NCBI GenBank assembly: GCA_023897205.1
Contig: JAHWDD010000002.1
Location: 1,426,001-1,490,000 of the forward strand
Reading direction: 5' to 3'
DNA from: Exophiala sp. HKRS030
Lineage: Eukaryota > Ascomycota > Eurotiomycetes > Chaetothyriales > Herpotrichiellaceae
Length of the DNA: 64,000 bases
Below the pieces are notes generated by a model, which saw only the letters and a list, made by a program, of their open reading frames with translations, was not told where the DNA came from and made no database searches. Below, in pieces: positions 1 to 11,988 of the stretch; the stretch's first letter is position 1; every line of letters begins with the position of its first letter. The position numbers and the translations under genes were made by a program.

Positions 1-1424
1 TATACCGCAACAACAATGAATAAAGGTTGTAAGATACAAAATCAGAATGAATTGACAAAAGAAGATCCGGCTCGGCGAAGGAAGCTTGAGAGGAATACGA
101 AACAAGAAGTCTGGGGGTGTGTGGCAGCTGGGCTTACAGTAGTGCTACGGTATTGACGCCTCAACATCCAGGGCGCAGGGAGTCGTCGGGGGGGACGGGT
201 GGTTATGGAGACTACAAGGTACGAGCACCTTGGGAGGGAGTGGCTACTGCTCGTACTAACTCCCTAAGATACCTACGGAGTACCTACTGTACGCTTGAAG
301 GCTCACTAGGCCTTCTTTGAAATGTCAGGAAAGAAAGGTGACCGAGGGCCAGACTCGAAAAGGATACACTAAATTATCTCATTTCGTCGCCGATCTCTCT
401 GGCCTGGAACTGCATCCCTTTATTATTGTGCGCCAGTTGTCTGTAACAATTCGGAGGACTCCATCTTCACTCGTCTCCTCCGAAGTGTCTCGACCTTCCG
501 GACCATCGGGCTAATCCTTGCTTTATCAATTCTGCCGCACCTAGGGCGCTTCTAGGGAGTCTACGAGTACGAAAACTCCCCGTACCTGGTTAGGCCTATC
601 TTGGTAAATGACCATCGTTCGTGATCACCTACTCCGAATAAAATTCCTAAAAACGCTCTATCGCTACCTCGGGGTAATCGTGAATCCAAAATTGTCCTGG
701 TCGAGACAACAGATGTAATGAATTCGTCTTCTTGACTTCCCGTGTCATCCATTCATGTTGTCACTGCTGTCACTTTCCCACCTCAACCCTGGACCTTCAT
801 CACCAGTGGAGGCTTCATGCGCCAGTGGAACCCGAAATCAACGCTTAGCAGGGATCCAGAGCCTCTGCGGCGCCATCTACGCAGCGGTTCGGACCTCCAT
901 TGGACGTTGAGATATTTGGCTCTGATCGTTTCTCCTTTGGTTCTGTTTCCCAAGCATCAGAATCTTGCTACAATGCCAGTGCCGAGGGGTGCTGTCGCTG
1001 TTTGTCACTACCTCAATGTGACAAGAACTGAAGAACACAAGACACAGAGGAGGGACTAGTGATTTTGCTTGGATAATTATTCTACAAAGCTCTAGAGGCC
1101 ATTGAAGTCTGCTAGGATTGAATGTTCTTCGCTTGCTCTTCAACCCCAGATCCACCATATGCAGGCACCGTGCAGTAACGTAAAAAGCTCTACACACCGT
1201 ATCCTCGCCCCCAGTTGTCCCAGACTGCGCAAAGTACTGGTACATCGGCATTCATGGAGCCAGTTCTTCCTGCTCTGACCTCCTTTCATGGATTCACACG
1301 TCGCTCTCTGACATGATTAATATAGACTGCCAGCTGACCATTTCGAACGCTAATCACCTAGAGCTTTCTCCCAGTACCGCTTTTGATTGACCACGATGTC
1401 GACTTTGAATGTTGCATATGATTT
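1..1424. other. Left-edge intergenic DNA
   Basis: No gene is supported here. The open frames are short, overlap on both strands and show no family motif. One copy of the decamer TACGGAGTAC, a motif dispersed through this window, lies at 274-283. The right part is probably the 3' flank of the minus-strand gene that ends at 1425. Confidence 0.5.
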
Positions 1425-3560
1425 CTATTGTCTTGTGAACTGCATACGTGGCGGGCCATTGTCGACTTTGTTATTGATTGTGTCACTCCCGTGGGAGACT
1501 CGAGTGACATTTCGAAGTGGTGAAGGGGTGGTCGGCTGAAATGGAACTTCAGATGGAACCCGCACCCCCGACTTTGGCTGACTGTTCTTTCTGAAGAGTC
1601 CACCGAATTGAAGGCTTCGGCTCTTCTTCACTGTCCGTCCCTGGTACACGGCCAACTGCTGATTGGCATCTCGTTGATGTAAAGGGTTGGCCATCTCCTT
1701 ATCCTTTCGAGTAATTGTTTTGCTTGACTTGGATCTAGAAAAGAGTCCGCTCCTGCTCTTCTTGAGTAGCCTTCCTTGCCGTTCGGTCGATGGTTCTCTG
1801 GCGGGCAACATACCAACCCGGGTAGGAGTGGGCTCAAAGTAAGTTGGAGGAGAGGTCTCTGGATGGCTTCGTCGGTGGGATGGAGGTGTATCTCGCGCGT
1901 ATTGACTGAGATCGCCCAACGAGGGTGAATAGATGGGGGCATCCTGAAGAGAGGCCAGGTCGTCATCATCATCAATCTGTGTGGAGGGATTTGGGGTCTG
2001 CCGTGGAGGTGGTGAAGCAGCAGCGTCGACACTAGCAGAAATCTCTGGACGTCCACCTGACGGTGCGCTGGCAAATGTGTCTGGTGGATGCATTCCCAAA
2101 GGATTCACTCCTCGAGGATAGCCGGCTGGAGGTTTTGCATCCACGTACTTGTTCGCCTCGGTCGAGAAGAGCACGGGGGTTGGGACATTGTCCTGCTTTG
2201 CAAGGTCATTTGCAGCTCTCTTGACGGGTTCTGGCACCGCAGCGACCATTGAGCGGATGCAAGGATACTCAGGTTCGAGGACTGGTGTCGGTGCCATCAT
2301 CGCTTGGAAGTGTCGTTGTCTGTCGAGGAACCCTGCCTTGTCTCCGTGACATGCCTTCTTTTGAGAAAAGAAAGATGACTTTGATCTCAAAAAAGGAAGA
2401 TTGCGTTGGAGAGGTGAATGGAAATCTAATTTGTCGACTGCGCTCGCAAATGACTTGGTCAACGAGCCAAAGGCAGATTCCTCGTAGTCGCTTTGTTCAA
2501 CACCCGCCTCAGTATCAAGAATTGTTCCATCAGCGAAATCACTGAGAAGAGGCGGGTCCTGTCGTGCCTGGGCCATCTCTTTGCTGCTGTTCAACGATTT
2601 CCGCCTGAGGTGTTTATTCTCAGTAAGTGCTCTCATCTTTCCTTTGTACAGGTTCAGTATTCCCACTGGAAGATGCTTGTCAGGGCTCCCACAAGCCGGG
2701 TGCTCATCTGTGTCTTCATTGTGTGCATGAACCACGCGGGAGGCAGTTCTTCTAGATCGGAATCTCACTGGCACCCCTTTAACCCTCTTCCTTATGATGT
2801 TGCCTAGCTTGATGATGCGGCGTTTTTGCAACATAGACATCTTGGTTGGTGACTTTGATGCGTCAGCAACGTTCGGTCCCGTTGTCTTTCTTTCTAGTTT
2901 CTCCGAAGAAGGCACGCGCTCATTGTGTTCTTCTGGCGAATTAGCAACCCATCCCAGCACTGGATCCCACCTAGTCCTGGCAGAACCCATGTCAGATATC
3001 TCGCCACATACGACACCCTCAGTACGTGCAACATCCACATTGGTAGTGCTGGTGAGTATTGGAGCAGAGATGAAACTTCGAGCAACCGTGGATGTGCTAG
3101 GAGCTTTGGGAAGGTGGACAGACTGGCTACGGGGATATTGTGATGCAACTGAAGACTGAGACCACGGTAGCCACGATAATGGTCGAAACCGCCGTCTGCT
3201 CCGCATTGCAGAAGTCTCTTGAACGTTGTCTCCTTTGCCTGATAGGCTATGGGCCTGAGCAGAACCCTCTTTTCTGTCCGAAGACTGTGCCACGACATCA
3301 TTATTCCTGGGCTGCTCAACCTCAGAGGATGCTGGTGGTTGATCATTGGGATCACAACGATAGGAAAGGCTGGACTCTATGCGGCCATTCAAGTCGGCAC
3401 TGGAGGGGATGCGAGAAGCTGGACTCAGGGTCAGTCATTGAAAACGCGCAGAGGGACCACGTATACCTTGTCGTGAGCCGGCATGACCAAAGGAGCGGAT
3501 TGAGTCAAAGGAGAAGATAGAGAAGGAGCCTTTGCTGTGGGTTCGTGTGTGAGAGACCAT
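1425..3560 (-). CDS. Hypothetical serine/arginine-rich disordered protein, two exons
   Basis: I do not recognise this gene. The model joins 3560-3467 (31 codons plus one base) to 3418-1425 across a 48-bp intron with a GTATAC donor, a TGACTGACC branch region and a CCAG acceptor. The reading frame continues cleanly, giving about 695 residues. The start is the first ATG of the open frame (MVSHTRTHSKG). The long downstream frame alone has no ATG at its head, which supports the upstream exon. The protein is rich in Ser, Pro and Arg and has no membrane segment. It carries a conspicuous basic patch (KRRIIKLGNIIRKRVKG) near residues 230-245 and a second Lys/Arg/Ser-rich stretch near the C-terminus, so a nuclear or membrane-peripheral protein is possible. 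It is divergent from the dehydrogenase gene, across 855 bp. Function is unknown. Confidence 0.7.
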
Positions 3561-4415
3561 GGTAATTCGACAATGACGATGTCTTAGTTCACAATCCTCG
3601 ACAGACGATGAACGGGACGTGGACTCATTGAAAAGTGTCGACACGATGGGGGATTCCTGACACTGGTATCCCAAGTAGAGTCGTCGTAATTGCAGGGGCA
3701 GTTGCAAGGAGGAATTGAAGCGAACAACAATGTGGACAAAAGCATCAGGAAAGAGCAAGACACACCCTGGCCATGGCTACTGCCACGTCTGTCTGAGACG
3801 AAAGCAATCAGCCTTTCAACTACTTACACCGCCCAAGATATTTCTGCCCACGACAATCATGATTCAACTTGATTCAATCTTGCACCTTGCCCTATGTCCA
3901 TCAACAGCATCCATTTTGCAACCCTTCAAGGCCCCAAGCAAGATCATTTTTGCTTGAGTTGTGTTGCACGAGTTGATGAGCTCTCCTGTGTGTATCAGAT
4001 CGACTCCTCCGTACTTCATTTCGAGATCCAATCCTTGCACCTTCAACGGCCTTCCTTACCTCGAGGACTGGGTATCGCAGGAGAAGCCAGCAGCGTTGAT
4101 GATAAACCTCTGCTGGAGAATGAATCTACGAATGACCGCGGCAAGACACGGCTTTTTTATGCGGCTTTGGCACTGCGGATCTCGGCACTTGTCCCGCATC
4201 ATGTATTAGACGGATGCCGACCACGGGGTTCAGGTATAATACTGAACACCTTGGCCGGAGCCCCGCGACGTGCCACAAATACTATTCATTATTAGAGTAG
4301 TCTCCTGTATCATTGCTGTCTTGGTGTTATTTTCTCTCCAGAGATATATACTTTGTTATCGGAAGGAGTCTACTCTAGAAATTTTAATATTGAATCATCA
4401 CTATCATCTTGCACC
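3561..4415. other. Divergent intergenic region between hypothetical gene and SDR
   Basis: About 0.85 kb separates the starts of two divergent genes, so it should hold both promoters. I see no recognisable RNA gene or repeat and only short open frames. Confidence 0.5.
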
Positions 4416-5561
4416 ATGCCCTACAGCCTAAAAGGTCGCAATGTCTTGGTCACTGGTGGATCTAGGTATAACCCCTCAAGAAATCATCGAACAGAGTCCT
4501 CATTATGATGCAGAGGCCTAGGCGCTGTGATATGCGAAAAGTTTGCTGCAGAGGGTGCAAATCTCATGATCAACTATGCAAGCGCAAAGAACAAAGCAGA
4601 AGAGCTTGCCGGAAAGTGCACGAAGGACTTCGGTGTCAAGGCTGCCATTGTCCAAGGGGTGGGTCTTGTGGTCTACTTGACATGTATCGAGCAAAGCTCA
4701 CATGGTTCTTAGGATGTCGGAGTCGCAGCAGATTGTGCTCGGCTGGTCCAGGAGACCGTGAAACAACTCGGTGGAATCGATGTCCTCGTCAACAATGCTG
4801 GCTGGACTAGATTTGCGAAATTTGGAGACATTAACGATCTCAGCCACGATGAATGGGACAAGGTACAGACTACCGCTGTGATGTTCAATATCCAAGCTCA
4901 TCTCAGCAGTGTTGGCACGTGAATGTCATGTCACAACTATGTCTGATGCAGGAGGTTGCACCGCTCTTCAATGCCAACCCGGATGGAGGAGTATTTCTCA
5001 TTTCTTCATCGATTGCGGTAGGAAACTGTCGAGACCACCAAGTCTCCAAGCTGACATATCCAAGGGTATTAGCTGTGCTGGAAGTAGCATGGGCTACTGT
5101 ATGTCAAGACTTCCTCAGTTCAGCCTGGCCTTCTAACATGTAGTAGCTGTGACCAAGGCCGCCGGTGTTCACATGATGAAATGCCTCGCCTCGACCCAAG
5201 GCCCGAAGATAAGAGTCAACGCAATTTTGCCAGGTCTTCTGCTCACAGATTGGGAAAGTATAGTCCAAACTAGAACAAAGTCTCGACCGCTAACAATAGC
5301 AGGGTATGAGGTACACTGAGGACCGACGACAGCAGACGATTAATGCAGCTGCCTTGAAACATGAAGTGGGTTTCTCTTCTTGCCCTTCCACGACATGCTA
5401 ACCATTGACAAGACATATCTGGATGACTGTGCCGACTCATTCATCTCGACTGCAAAGAACACCTCGATCACAGGCCAGCAAATTGTAGTTGGTAGGTCAA
5501 AAACCTATTTGGACGGGTATAGCGCTGAACATTTCCAGATGCCGGCGTTATCATCAGGTAG
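4416..5561 (+). CDS. Short-chain dehydrogenase/reductase, nine exons, one abnormal splice donor
   Basis: This is a classical NAD(P)-dependent SDR oxidoreductase, probably cytosolic, with unknown substrate. Exons: 4416-4465, 4514-4658, 4713-4862, 4910-5017, 5065-5098, 5147-5253, 5303-5365, 5413-5491 and 5539-5561, giving 252 residues. The cofactor loop TGGSRGLG lies at residues 14-21, followed by NNAG and the catalytic YSVTK. The end (SITGQQIVVDAGVIIR) is typical of the family. All introns are 47-54 bp. Seven have GT-AG ends. The sixth (5254-5302) does not: the donor position that keeps the frame reads GAAAGT instead of GTAAGT. Use of the nearest GT, four bases downstream at 5258, shifts the frame into a TGA. 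The gene may therefore be a damaged allele, spliced unusually, or carry a base-call error. It converges on FMT1 with 34 bp between the stops. Confidence 0.82.
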
Positions 5562-5595
5562 ATGGCTTCTGCGAATCTCGGTGTATAGGTTGTTC

Positions 5596-6843
5596 TTATG
5601 CGGTGTGGATCTCCGGCAATTCAAAAGGCCGCGTAGAGACCTGCAGACAAAAGTCTCCGACACTCTCTGCTCTCAGGAAGACTACGGTGCGAGCAGCGGC
5701 TGCGGCACCAGTAGATTTTCCCATAGAAGCGACAGTCATGTGAGGAAACACAAGTTGTCTACCCTCGCCATCTGTGGCGAGAGTGTTGACCAACAAAGGC
5801 TTATCACTTTCAATCGGATCTTGGCTTTTCGGTATAATTGCGTAAGGAACGCCCACTGGGATGGAGTCGGCACAGCTTCTCAACCCTTCTGGGATGTCAG
5901 AGGCGGTAGCAAATCGCGCATCCTCGGATATTTTGATGCGGATCGTGTCCTTCATCGCATCGTCATTCTTGATGAAAACCTGTAGAGGTCCGATGGCTCG
6001 GTTTCGCCGTAGTAGTTCAGTACCCGTGAATTTGGCGAAATCAACGACTCTCATCTGGGCAGTGATCTTAGGAGCCATTGCAACCTCCTCCGGATTCTCT
6101 TGGTCGCGGATGGGAGTCTGCGGCGGGATGTACAGTCTGTGCCGAATTGCGTTGACCAACATATCTGCTCCCAAGGGCGCCAACAAGTCAATGAGTTGCG
6201 GAGTCGTAATACTTTGAGGATTGGGGATCTCGATGCCGGGAGCAGGAGTCTGGTCAAGTATTGTCCCTTGATCGAACTTGGATGGATGTAATGTCTGTAC
6301 CGTGATTCCCGTTGTCGTTCTGCCATAGATTATGGACCATTGAATTGGTGCAGCTCCTGGCAGGTCCGGTAGCATTGAGGGATGCACATTCAGACCATTG
6401 TATTTTGCAATATCGAGAATCCTTCGAGGGATGAGCAGCCCGAAGGATACAGCTACCACCAGGTTAATCCGTCCATTCAAGCCTTGGTACTCCGGTGAAC
6501 TCCACCCTCTAAAGGTGTCGATTTGATGAACGGGCAGGTCAAGTCGTTGGGCGACATGCTTGATCGGTGGACTATTGACGTGCTTTAGACCTCGACCACT
6601 TCGTTTGTCTGTCCTCGTGAGAACATCAATGGAGGCGATGTTGGCTTGCGGTGTTTTTGAAAAGGCATGCAGGGCCGTCAAGGAGGTCGCACTGAATGAA
6701 TCGGAGCCGCAGAAGAGTACGCGTAGGGGGTCACCTTTGGGTTTTTGGGTCGAGAGCAGCCGGGGAGAAGACAAACCCGACCACCTCGAAGTTCTAGAAC
6801 TCGTGTGCCAGTATGACGATGGCCAGAATGGAGTTCGCTTCAT
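5596..6843 (-). CDS. FMT1: Mitochondrial methionyl-tRNA formyltransferase
   Basis: Transfers a formyl group from 10-formyltetrahydrofolate to Met-tRNA for initiation of mitochondrial translation. It is a single exon of 415 residues starting at the first ATG. The N-terminal 35 residues are rich in Arg, Ser and Trp and acid-free, as in a mitochondrial presequence. The formyltransferase domain begins at about residue 40 (RVLFCGSDSFS). Catalytic residues are visible as Asn152 and His154 in NVHPSMLPDLPGAAPIQW, and Asp191 in FDQGTIL. The C-terminal OXT-like domain follows from about residue 260. It is tail to tail with the SDR gene and head to head with PEX19, with 431 bp between their starts. Confidence 0.93.
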   Translation of the reverse strand: MKRTPFWPSSYWHTSSRTSRWSGLSSPRLLSTQKPKGDPLRVLFCGSDSFSATSLTALHAFSKTPQANIASIDVLTRTDKRSGRGLKHVNSPPIKHVAQRLDLPVHQIDTFRGWSSPEYQGLNGRINLVVAVSFGLLIPRRILDIAKYNGLNVHPSMLPDLPGAAPIQWSIIYGRTTTGITVQTLHPSKFDQGTILDQTPAPGIEIPNPQSITTPQLIDLLAPLGADMLVNAIRHRLYIPPQTPIRDQENPEEVAMAPKITAQMRVVDFAKFTGTELLRRNRAIGPLQVFIKNDDAMKDTIRIKISEDARFATASDIPEGLRSCADSIPVGVPYAIIPKSQDPIESDKPLLVNTLATDGEGRQLVFPHMTVASMGKSTGAAAAARTVVFLRAESVGDFCLQVSTRPFELPEIHTA

Positions 6844-7274
6844 TTGCCCCGATCATGTCGATGATTTGGTTGACCCGAGACGAAAACGGCCGCAAGATGT
6901 AATTCGACAAGAAAAAATATGCTATTTACCTAGGTTCTTATCCGAAGGTAGGTGGTCATTAATGCAAAAGAGGTGTATTGGCCTCGTCAGTTATAAAGTA
7001 GGTACCTCGGCCTGCGGGGACCATCTCCAGCCTACGACTACAAGTAATGCCCGCCTGAGTTTGTTCCATTTTGTCGATGATATAGCGAGATAAATTGTTG
7101 GTCATTATCCTGTCAGCCCATCCTCACCTATTCGTCCTCGAATCTCGTACATCCTCCCTTTGGTAGCTCGACTTGCTCCATCGACAGTAAGATTCCATCC
7201 AGCCTGCGATTTGGACGAGGAGGCTCATTCCCACGGACGGCAACAGCACAACATACTTCATAACTCTATAAAAT
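6844..7274. promoter_or_regulatory. Shared FMT1/PEX19 divergent promoter region
   Basis: These 431 bp separate the start codons of two divergent genes. A TATAAA-like sequence lies at 7267-7272, directly before the PEX19 ATG, which is too close to act as a conventional TATA box for that start. No other defined site was recognised. Confidence 0.4.
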
Positions 7275-8466
7275 ATGGCGGAACCACCGCAGCCATCACC
7301 GCCACGGGCAGAGCACTCCTCTGAAGATACAGCTACGGCGACACAGAAGCCTCTTGAAGCCAGCGCCGATGCTGACTCGGACCCAGACTTTGACGATCTC
7401 GATGGTACAATGGTCAACGTTTCTTCCTTGCGCACACCGACATACTAATGCTCCTCCAGATGTTCTTGATCAGTTCTCAGCCGCATCCCTAGCGCAGCCC
7501 AAACCTCAATCCGATCCCGCACCTTCATCCTCCGGCCCAGGCAGACCAGCCGCAGCGACGCACGATGAACCCTCTCTCCCTCCTGACATTCCCATCCCAG
7601 AAGGTCCCAAACCGAATGAGTCCGAGGAAGAGTTCATGGCTCGCCTCACTGCCGAAATGTCTACAGTCATGTCCAAGTTTTCGGCCGACCCAGCCGCCTC
7701 GGCAGCCTCGCCAGAAGACATCGCAAAAATGGGTCGTGAGCTCGAGGAGTTTACGCAGAAGATGGAGTCTGAAGGCATTCAGCCCGAAGATCTCTTGAAG
7801 GCCATACTAGGCGAGGACACTGGATCTAGGGTCGAGGACGTTGCGGTGAACGAGCGCGTGAGAAGGGAGAGTGAGTCACAGTCCCAAAGTCCCGAAAAGG
7901 CCAAACGACCTGGCTCTTCCAAGGGCAAAGCAACGAATTCTTCGTTCGAAGACACTATCCGCAAGACGATGGCCCGCATGGAGTCTTCTTCGGCAGCTGC
8001 AAGTAGTGCGACGGCGCAATCCTCTAAGTCGGAGGAGGATATGCTAGCGGAAATGCTGCGCGCCTTGGATGCCGAAGGTGCTGGTGGCCAGGGCGATGGC
8101 GACCTGTCTAAAATGTTTCTCGGTATGATGGAACAGCTCACAAACAAGGACATGCTCTACGACCCGATGAAAGAGCTCAGTACGAAGTACCCAGGATGGC
8201 TGGAGCAAAACAAGCCTAAATTGCCGAGTGACGAGTACGAGCGTTTCTCGAGACAACAGGTCATTGTGAATGAGATTGTAAACAAATTCGAAGAGAAAGA
8301 TTACAGTGATGATGATTCTAAATGTCGAGAGTTCGTGTGGGAGAAAATGCAAGCGATGCAGGCAGAAGGCGCCCCTCCCGAGGATCTTGTTGCCAATCCT
8401 TTCCCCGGTATGGGAATGCCTGACCTGGATGAAAAGGGACTTGAAGAAGGTTGTCCGACACAGTGA
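7275..8466 (+). CDS. PEX19: Peroxisomal membrane protein import receptor Pex19
   Basis: Pex19 is the cytosolic chaperone and receptor that brings peroxisomal membrane proteins to Pex3. Exon 1 is 7275-7404 and exon 2 is 7460-8466. The 55-bp intron has a GTACAA donor, a TACTAAT branch site and a CAG acceptor. The product is 378 residues. The N-terminus is acidic (DPDFDDLDDVLDQF), matching the Pex3-binding region, and the middle is disordered and rich in Ser, Ala and Glu. The conserved C-terminal helical domain contains LYDPMKELSTKYPGWLEQNK. The last four residues, CPTQ, form a CaaX box for farnesylation, as is usual in this family. The start gives the expected acidic N-terminus, and no other in-frame ATG precedes it. 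Confidence 0.94.
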
Positions 8467-9927
8467 TTAGCAGTGGAAGTGCTGGAGCATGATGCAGGAA
8501 GGACCTCGGACAGGAAAACAAAGTACTAAATAAACCTTGAGTCCGTGAGCGTTGCTCGAGACGAAATGGTCGATCGAATGTGATGGCACCCACGTTTCGG
8601 ATCTCAGACGAAAGGAATGTTTGCACCGGGACTACAGTGTTGCCTTTTGCCACAGGATCTCGAGAAAACGACATTTGAAACAAACATCCCTACGCCGTGG
8701 AGTCACTTCCACAGGGTCGCATACAATAGATGTGGATGGAAGCGATGCCGTATACTCAATCACGTCTCAGGGGAAGCATCTTCATGAGCACACAGACGCA
8801 GGGCACGTCGACGTCTTCTGCAGATTGGGTGATCTACAAGAATATGAAGGCGGTAATACGAGCAAATGAGGTCAAATATTTTCTACAGATATTCAATGTG
8901 GTTTCGGCATGTGAAGCGTATTCACAACCGGGAAACGTGGCAGCAAACCGAGAATACACGGAGACATGCCAATACAAATGTCCACAAAGCTATTCTCGAC
9001 GACTCGTAGTATTGATATAGATTCAAGTGGTTGAACGGTGATATCTTAAAGCCCTTTTCGGGTAGCCTTAATCGAATTGATCAGCGCAATTCCCATGAGC
9101 TCATGCTTAGCCACTTATGCTAATCCTTCAACCCTCATGGAAAACATTCACATTTACCTTGATGAACATTTTGGTCATGGAAACGAAAATTTATTACTAA
9201 GGACGGGTATGTATTAAGCGGTGCAGCGCCGTTCGATCGGGACACGTCAAGTCCCAGCAGAAGTCCATTTCTTCTTACTCCCAATGTCGGGCAACTCCCG
9301 TTGGTTCAAGCTTCAGCCAGTACGATACGACTCCCTTGCTAATGTCCTTGCCCTGATACGACAGCCTGCACTCGACGCCACTCTTCTTTGAATACACTCA
9401 TAGTTGTCTATGCACACCAGGTTTTCCACTGTAACCTCGCGAATATTCGCCAAGTCCTCGAGGGGGGCGGAATTCTTGGCACCGACGCGCCGATATGTGC
9501 CCAGAGATTTTCTCGACCTGCTACAACTCTTCAAACTATACCAAGACTCTTTAGAACAGCGGAGAACGCCCCTTGGCCTTCGCGCCTTGTGCACGGCGCC
9601 CACCATCCATTCCCGCCTTTCCGTGCCAAGTAGGCCAGCCATGTGCTTGATAGTCCTGCACTCCGTCACGCATCGGAACAATAGGTCAACACGGGTGAAA
9701 ATGGTTCTCTACCACTTGGCATTCGTCACAGGTAGGAGCACGCAATCTAAATCAAGTTTGGTGGGATTGTAACGGTAGGTACGGTTGAAATTTCATCGAC
9801 AACAGGGTCATGACGACTTCTCTTCCCTCCCTGGCCAGTATAAAGCACGTCGTCTCCAGTCGCGTGGTTGGATTTTTGGGGCGTTTCTTGGTTTTATTTC
9901 GAAAAAATTACTCTAAGCCCATCCAAC
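8467..9927. other. Intergenic DNA between PEX19 and the symporter gene
   Basis: About 1.46 kb without a supported gene. A frame of about 120 codons on the minus strand near 9313-9681 has no ATG-anchored family signature and was not called. The right part should contain the symporter promoter. Confidence 0.45.
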
Positions 9928-11988
9928 ATGGCAATTGTCCAATATCTCAGGAAGGCGGCGGTCTGGTTTGCTCCTCCCCCCAAACAATCGGATGATGGAC
10001 GCGATCAGTGGCCTTCACGGGCGGCATTCCTGCTGGCCGCAATGGGTGGTTGTGCCGGGCAAGGAAACCTCCTCCGCTATCCGTCCGTTGTGTACAACAA
10101 CTATGGCCTTCAATGGTTCATTCCATATTTGCTGGCTGTTTTTCTGATCGCCATTCCTGCTCTTATCCTCGAGATATCAATCGGCCAGGCATACCGTGCC
10201 GGATCATTGATCGCATTTTCCAACATTAATCATCGCCTGAAAGGTGTGGGTCTGGGCCCTGTCCTTGTCAGTTTCATCGTCGTACAATACTTTACCGTCA
10301 ATCTCGCATGGATCATGAACTACTTCCGCAATTCCTTCCGAAGCCCGCTACCGTGGGAGGGTAGGATCGAGGATTTCTACAACAACGATGTGATCGGGAA
10401 CCCAGACCCTATTGCGGGCAGTCTGAGTTCCGACGGAAAGTCCGTCGTCGCTTTCACCAAGTACCCTGATATCAGCCTGATAGGGGAGACCGTCGGATGG
10501 TCTGCTTTCATCTGGTTCCTCATCTGGATCTCGATTTTTCGAGGCGTTGGCATGACTGGACGAGTGGTCTATTTCACCATGGGCTTGCCGATCATCACCA
10601 CCATCATCATTGTCGGTCGAAGTCTCTCGCTGGACAATGCTGGAGAGGGCGTCCGTCTTTTGTGGGCGACTTGGCGAGGCGGGCAACTGACTTCCGGGAC
10701 GGTATGGCAAACTGCCGTCGGCCAGGTCTTCTTCTCTACTGGAATTGGATTTGGCTACTTCACCTCCTACGCCTCGTACAACGCCAAACACTCGAATGCC
10801 GTGATGGATGCATTTTTGATCTGTGGCAGTAACGTCCTCTTCGAGAACTTTGCTGCCTTTGCAGTGTTTGGCATTGTGGGCTATCTTCGACGTTGGCCAC
10901 AGGATGGCGTTCGACTTGGTGCCTTTGTCGTCGGCTTCCTCACCCTGCCGGAAGCCGTATTGCAGATGCCAGGTGCAAACTGGTGGGCAATCTTGCTGTT
11001 CTTCACACTGGTAGTTCTCGGCTTCAGCTCGGCCTTCGTTATGCTGGACGCAGTTGCCACGTTGCTTGTCGACTCCGGCCTCAAGTACTCGAGACCTGTG
11101 ATTGTAACTGGTCTTACGTTGCTCTCATTCCTCATGTGTCTGCCCTACTGCACCGAGTTTGGATACTACCTCCTCGACGGAATTGACAGATGGGTCAACA
11201 ACGTGGCTTTGATCTTTGTGGTGTGGTCCGAAGTTGTCAGTGCAACAACCGTTTACCGCTGGAGAGATGTTGTCGATCAGACGGGCCTCGTTGCCTTTAC
11301 GGTCTACAACGTCGGGTACTTTGGTGGACAGGTTTTTGGTATATCCCTTGCACATGGCATTGGAAACCCTGGAGCCGGCGCCGGCGCCGGAATTGGTTTC
11401 TACGCGGTACTTGCCGTCGTGTCGGTCTTTCTTGCAAAGTCTCCAGAAGTGAAAGCGGCAGGCTTCTGGAAACGAAATGTCTTCCTCAGTCGTTTCTGGT
11501 ACTTGGCATTCTACTCAGTACGTGTCCCTACTCTTTGCATGCTCTTCGTTTATTGATCAATCTTCCAGGGAAACCAACTTAGGCGTGATCTCAACATTAT
11601 AGTCGGATCAGGACGAAACTGGAAGATTCCTCCTTTCTGGCCTTTTCTCCTTCGATATGTCAGTGGCCCCGTTCTCGCCATTATTCTCAGCTTCGCCTAT
11701 CCGGAATTTCACACTCTGCGATATGATCCGCTGATGATCACCGGCTTTATCGTCGCTAATATCTGCATGGTTCTTATCATCCTGGGCTTTGTTTTCCCGA
11801 GATACTACGAGGTTTTCATCCCTCCACATCGTAGACACGAAGGTTCGGGGCCAACCATCGCCATGGAACCGAAGTTGGAGATTGAATCTCGACCAGGTGG
11901 CCATGACTTGGACGGCGACGCAGGTTATGTCCACGGGTCAGCCGAAGAAAAGGACCTTCAACATGATAGCACGTTAGTTCAGCCCTAG
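9928..11988 (+). CDS. Sodium:neurotransmitter symporter family (SLC6-type) transporter
   Basis: A plasma-membrane sodium-coupled solute symporter, probably for amino acids or related amines, though the substrate cannot be read from sequence. Exon 1 is 9928-11517 and exon 2 is 11569-11988. The 51-bp intron runs from GTACGT to CCAG and preserves frame, giving 669 residues. The ATG at 9928 is the first in frame. The NSS signature in TM1 (GGCAGQGNLLRYPSVVYNN, residues 36-54) corresponds to the GNxWRFPY region of the family. About twelve hydrophobic segments follow, including TM6-7-like segments with GQVFFSTGIGFGYFTSYASY. The C-terminal tail is hydrophilic and acidic, from about residue 610. Fungal members of this family are mostly uncharacterised. 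Confidence 0.9.

Noticed and set aside
5263..5302. Alternative SDR intron starting at GTCCAA (5263), which would keep the frame
   Set aside because: It adds residues ESI absent from the family motif and uses a poor donor. The position of GAAAGT fits the family sequence and the 49-bp intron size better, though transcripts could still favour this choice.
9313..9681. 122-codon minus-strand frame upstream of the symporter
   Set aside because: Composition is Arg/Ser-heavy without a motif, an equally long plus-strand frame overlaps it, and no intron structure improves it.
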